A stretch of DNA of 7,824 nucleotides from an uncultured Armatimonadota bacterium (GTDB taxonomy: Bacteria > Armatimonadota > Armatimonadia > Armatimonadales > Armatimonadaceae). The notes under the pieces were generated by a model that saw only the letters and a program-made list of their open reading frames with translations, was not told where the DNA came from and made no database searches. How positions within the stretch are numbered: position 1 is the stretch's first letter; the number at the start of each line of letters is the position of its first letter. A program made the position numbers and the translations under genes. The stretch lies in the NCBI GenBank assembly GCA_903915615.1, contig CAIWTR010000347.1:1-7824 (forward strand). The letters are read 5' to 3'. Shown here piece after piece: positions 5,948-7,824 of the stretch.

Positions 5948-7186
5948 ATGGATGTGTTATTTTCTATGCAAACGCCACGTCTGATGCTGTTCGCTGGAAT
6001 TCTGGGCTGTCTGGCAATTACAGCGGGCTGTAAGAGCAAAAAATCCGTCATCGCAGGTCTGGTTGACCGGCCTGCGAATTCCCTAAACACCGTCGCGACG
6101 CCCGAGACCACGCCAAGTGTCGCAGATGCACCACCGGCACCGCTGCCTACCGTTTCCCCTAAGCCAGATGTCGTAACCAGCATCACCATCGCCGCCGTCG
6201 GCGACATCATGTTGGGAACCAACTACCCCGATGCCAAGACATTGCCAGCACCGGGAACAGAGCTGTTCGGGAACATCGCAACCTTTATCGAATCCGCAGA
6301 CATAGCCTTTGGTAACCTCGAGGGAACCATCCTGGATCAAGGTGGCGAGCTCAAAAAGTGCGGCAAAACCGAAGTCTGCTACCGCTTCCGCCAACCCGAA
6401 TCCCTTGCAATACAGCTGAAGAAAACGGGTTTTGATGTCCTCTCCCTTGCCAATAACCACAGCGGCGACTTTGGCCCAACCGGGCAGCGCAACACCACCA
6501 AAGTCTTGGAGAGTCTGGGGATTGACCACGCCGGGCTGGCAGCAAAGCCGTACACCATTATCGAGAAAAATGGCCTAAAAATTGGAATCTGCGCCTTCGC
6601 TCCAAACAAGGGAACCGCGGACCTCAACAACCTCAAGGGCATCCTCAAAGTGGTGCGTGGCCTCTCGAAGAGAACGGATATCGTCATTTTCTCGATGCAC
6701 GCCGGGGGCGAAGGTTCCAATTACCGTAGGGTAAAGCCAGGTCCTGAGAAGTACTTGGGGGAGAACCGTGGGGATGTCCTCAAGATCGCACACGCGGTGG
6801 TTGACAATGGCGCAGACCTTGTTATCGGACACGGCCCGCACGTCACCCGTGGCATGGAGCTCTACAAAAATCGCCTCATCGCCTACTCCCTTGGCAATTT
6901 CTGTACAACAAACAAGGTTAGTCTCTCCGGCTACAATGGCATCGCGCCGCTGCTGACCGTAACGCTTACCCGGGATGGCACATTTCAAGACGGTGACATT
7001 CTCGCCACGCGCCAGACTGCCGGAAGCGGGCCAAGTGTTGATGAAGCGGGTAAGGCCATAAAGGAAGTCACCGCGTTGTCAAAGCTTGATTTTCCAAAGT
7101 CTGCACTGCGGGTTGACCCGGATGGCGTGCTTCACAACGGTAATTCCGCGGCAGCTGTAAAACCAGAACCACCAACAAAGCCGTAG
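5948..7186 (+). CDS. CapA-family (PGA_cap) lipoprotein
   Basis: With ATG 5948 the product has 412 residues. A signal sequence ends at AITAGC (Cys28), a fair lipobox, so it is likely a lipoprotein. A Pro/Thr-rich linker (about 45-75) leads to a CapA-type metallophosphatase-like domain: GDIMLG (85-90), GNLEG, LANNHSGDFG, SMHAGGE, GHGPHV and IAYSLGNF, in the family's usual order. CapA homologues take part in poly-gamma-glutamate synthesis or export, but many lone members have unknown roles, and no capB or capC partner is visible. GGGA (5939-5942) five bases upstream favours 5948; ATG 5966 gives a neat short lipoprotein signal and is almost as likely; 5903 is open but adds unlikely residues. It lies 72 bases after the thioredoxin gene, so it may or may not share its transcript. 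Confidence 0.85.
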   Translation: MDVLFSMQTPRLMLFAGILGCLAITAGCKSKKSVIAGLVDRPANSLNTVATPETTPSVADAPPAPLPTVSPKPDVVTSITIAAVGDIMLGTNYPDAKTLPAPGTELFGNIATFIESADIAFGNLEGTILDQGGELKKCGKTEVCYRFRQPESLAIQLKKTGFDVLSLANNHSGDFGPTGQRNTTKVLESLGIDHAGLAAKPYTIIEKNGLKIGICAFAPNKGTADLNNLKGILKVVRGLSKRTDIVIFSMHAGGEGSNYRRVKPGPEKYLGENRGDVLKIAHAVVDNGADLVIGHGPHVTRGMELYKNRLIAYSLGNFCTTNKVSLSGYNGIAPLLTVTLTRDGTFQDGDILATRQTAGSGPSVDEAGKAIKEVTALSKLDFPKSALRVDPDGVLHNGNSAAAVKPEPPTKP

Positions 7187-7235
7187 GCTACGGTCTGGCT
7201 AATATCGATGCACCTTCGCCGGTAAAATCGTAACC

Positions 7236-7824
7236 ATGGCACAACAGGGCATCATCGGGACCGCCGGGCATATCGACCACGGGAAATCCACGCTTGTTCA
7301 AGCCCTCACCGGTGTCAACCCCGACCGTTTCCTCGAGGAACAGCAACGCGGGATGACGATTGACCTCGGGTTTGCGCGTCTCCCAGAACGCCAGGGTGAA
7401 CCTGAAATCTCATTCGTGGATGTCCCTGGCCACGAAAAATTCATCCGCAATATGCTCGCCGGCGCCGGCGGAATTCAAATCGCATTGCTTGTCGTCGCGG
7501 CGGACAGCGGAACGATGCCACAGACCCGCGAACACATCGAACTCCTCTGTGCCCTGGGCATCGAACAAATGCTCGTCGCCATCACCCGTGTCGACCTCAT
7601 CGATGCCGAGCTGCTTCCCCTCGTCGAGGATGACATTAAAGCAAGCCTCGCCGCAACACCGTTCGCCCGCGCGAAAATGCTCCCCGTTAGCGCCATCACC
7701 GGACAGGGAATGGACCAGCTCCGCACAGCGCTTGTCGATGCCGTCAACGCCATCCCGGATCCGAATCCACTCCTCCCCGCATGGCTGGCCATCGACCGCA
7801 CGTTCGCCCGCCAAGGCGTCGGCA
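7236..7824 (+). CDS. selB: Selenocysteine-specific elongation factor SelB (5' part)
   Basis: The window holds the first 196 codons, which cover the GTPase domain. G1 is GHIDHGKST (11-19), the G2 region EEQQRGMTIDLGFARL (34-49) has the SelB-type TIDLGFA, and G3 is DVPGHEKFIRNMLAG (62-76). G4 is TRVD (117-120), where Arg replaces the usual Lys of (N/T)KxD. G5 is PVSAITGQG (150-158). TIDLGFA and the T-x-x-D form of G4 distinguish SelB from EF-Tu. SelB carries Sec-tRNA to the ribosome and binds SECIS hairpins through its C-terminal winged helices, which lie beyond the window. The ATG is 49 bases after the CapA stop, and no good ribosome binding site is seen. The gene confirms that Sec is used in this genome; selA, selC and selD are not in the window. 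Confidence 0.93.
   Translation, partial: MAQQGIIGTAGHIDHGKSTLVQALTGVNPDRFLEEQQRGMTIDLGFARLPERQGEPEISFVDVPGHEKFIRNMLAGAGGIQIALLVVAADSGTMPQTREHIELLCALGIEQMLVAITRVDLIDAELLPLVEDDIKASLAATPFARAKMLPVSAITGQGMDQLRTALVDAVNAIPDPNPLLPAWLAIDRTFARQGVG

Noticed and set aside
1..7824. selC (tRNA-Sec) or any other tRNA gene
   Set aside because: I found no T-arm consensus with matching acceptor stem in the intergenic stretches read by eye.

Overview
This window looks like a chromosomal stretch from a free-living bacterium of moderate to slightly high GC. Several products are secreted or periplasmic: a Spy-like protein, a lipoprotein, a TlpA-like thioredoxin, and a small protein that looks like an outer-membrane beta-barrel. 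A cell with two membranes is therefore most likely. The phylum cannot be fixed from sequence alone; Armatimonadota or a similar lineage is only a guess. I see no phage, insertion sequence, CRISPR array or RNA gene. The last gene is the 5' part of selB, so the organism almost certainly decodes UGA as selenocysteine (Sec), and this changes how one locus must be read.

Region 1 (1-1316): on the minus strand lie the first codons of a probable ACT-domain protein (47..1) and, upstream of it, a complete DUF167/YggU protein (382..92). A phosphotransferase of the aminoglycoside/choline kinase fold (432-1316) diverges from them. Region 2 (1441-3629): a compact plus-strand operon encodes a PspA/IM30 membrane-remodelling protein, a class II glutamine amidotransferase and a small protein with a degenerate J-like C-terminus. 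The genes are spaced by 3 nt and then overlap. A strong 14-bp hairpin (3678-3709) ends this operon and probably also the convergent gene opposite. Region 3 (3735-4202, minus): a Gly/Met-rich Spy/CpxP-like periplasmic protein, divergent from the next cluster across a 287-bp regulatory gap.

Region 4 (4490-5875) is the highlight. Read conventionally it holds a 53-residue signal-peptide ORF that stops at a TGA and, slightly downstream in the same frame, an orphan beta-rich ORF without a signal peptide. Reading two TGA codons (4649-4651 and 4658-4660) as Sec joins them into one 238-residue secreted protein with a U-T-G-U motif, the Sec equivalent of a CxxC redox centre, just after the signal peptide. 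A 6-bp hairpin with a CGUGC loop follows at the spacing expected of a bacterial SECIS element. The next gene starts on the base after the stop codon and encodes a thioredoxin of the TlpA type with a YHS/TRASH-like metal-binding Cys domain in front. I infer that the two act together as an envelope redox or metal-handling pair.

Region 5 (5948-7824): a CapA-family lipoprotein, then the first 196 codons of selB, which encodes the Sec-specific elongation factor needed to read the two UGA codons of region 4.
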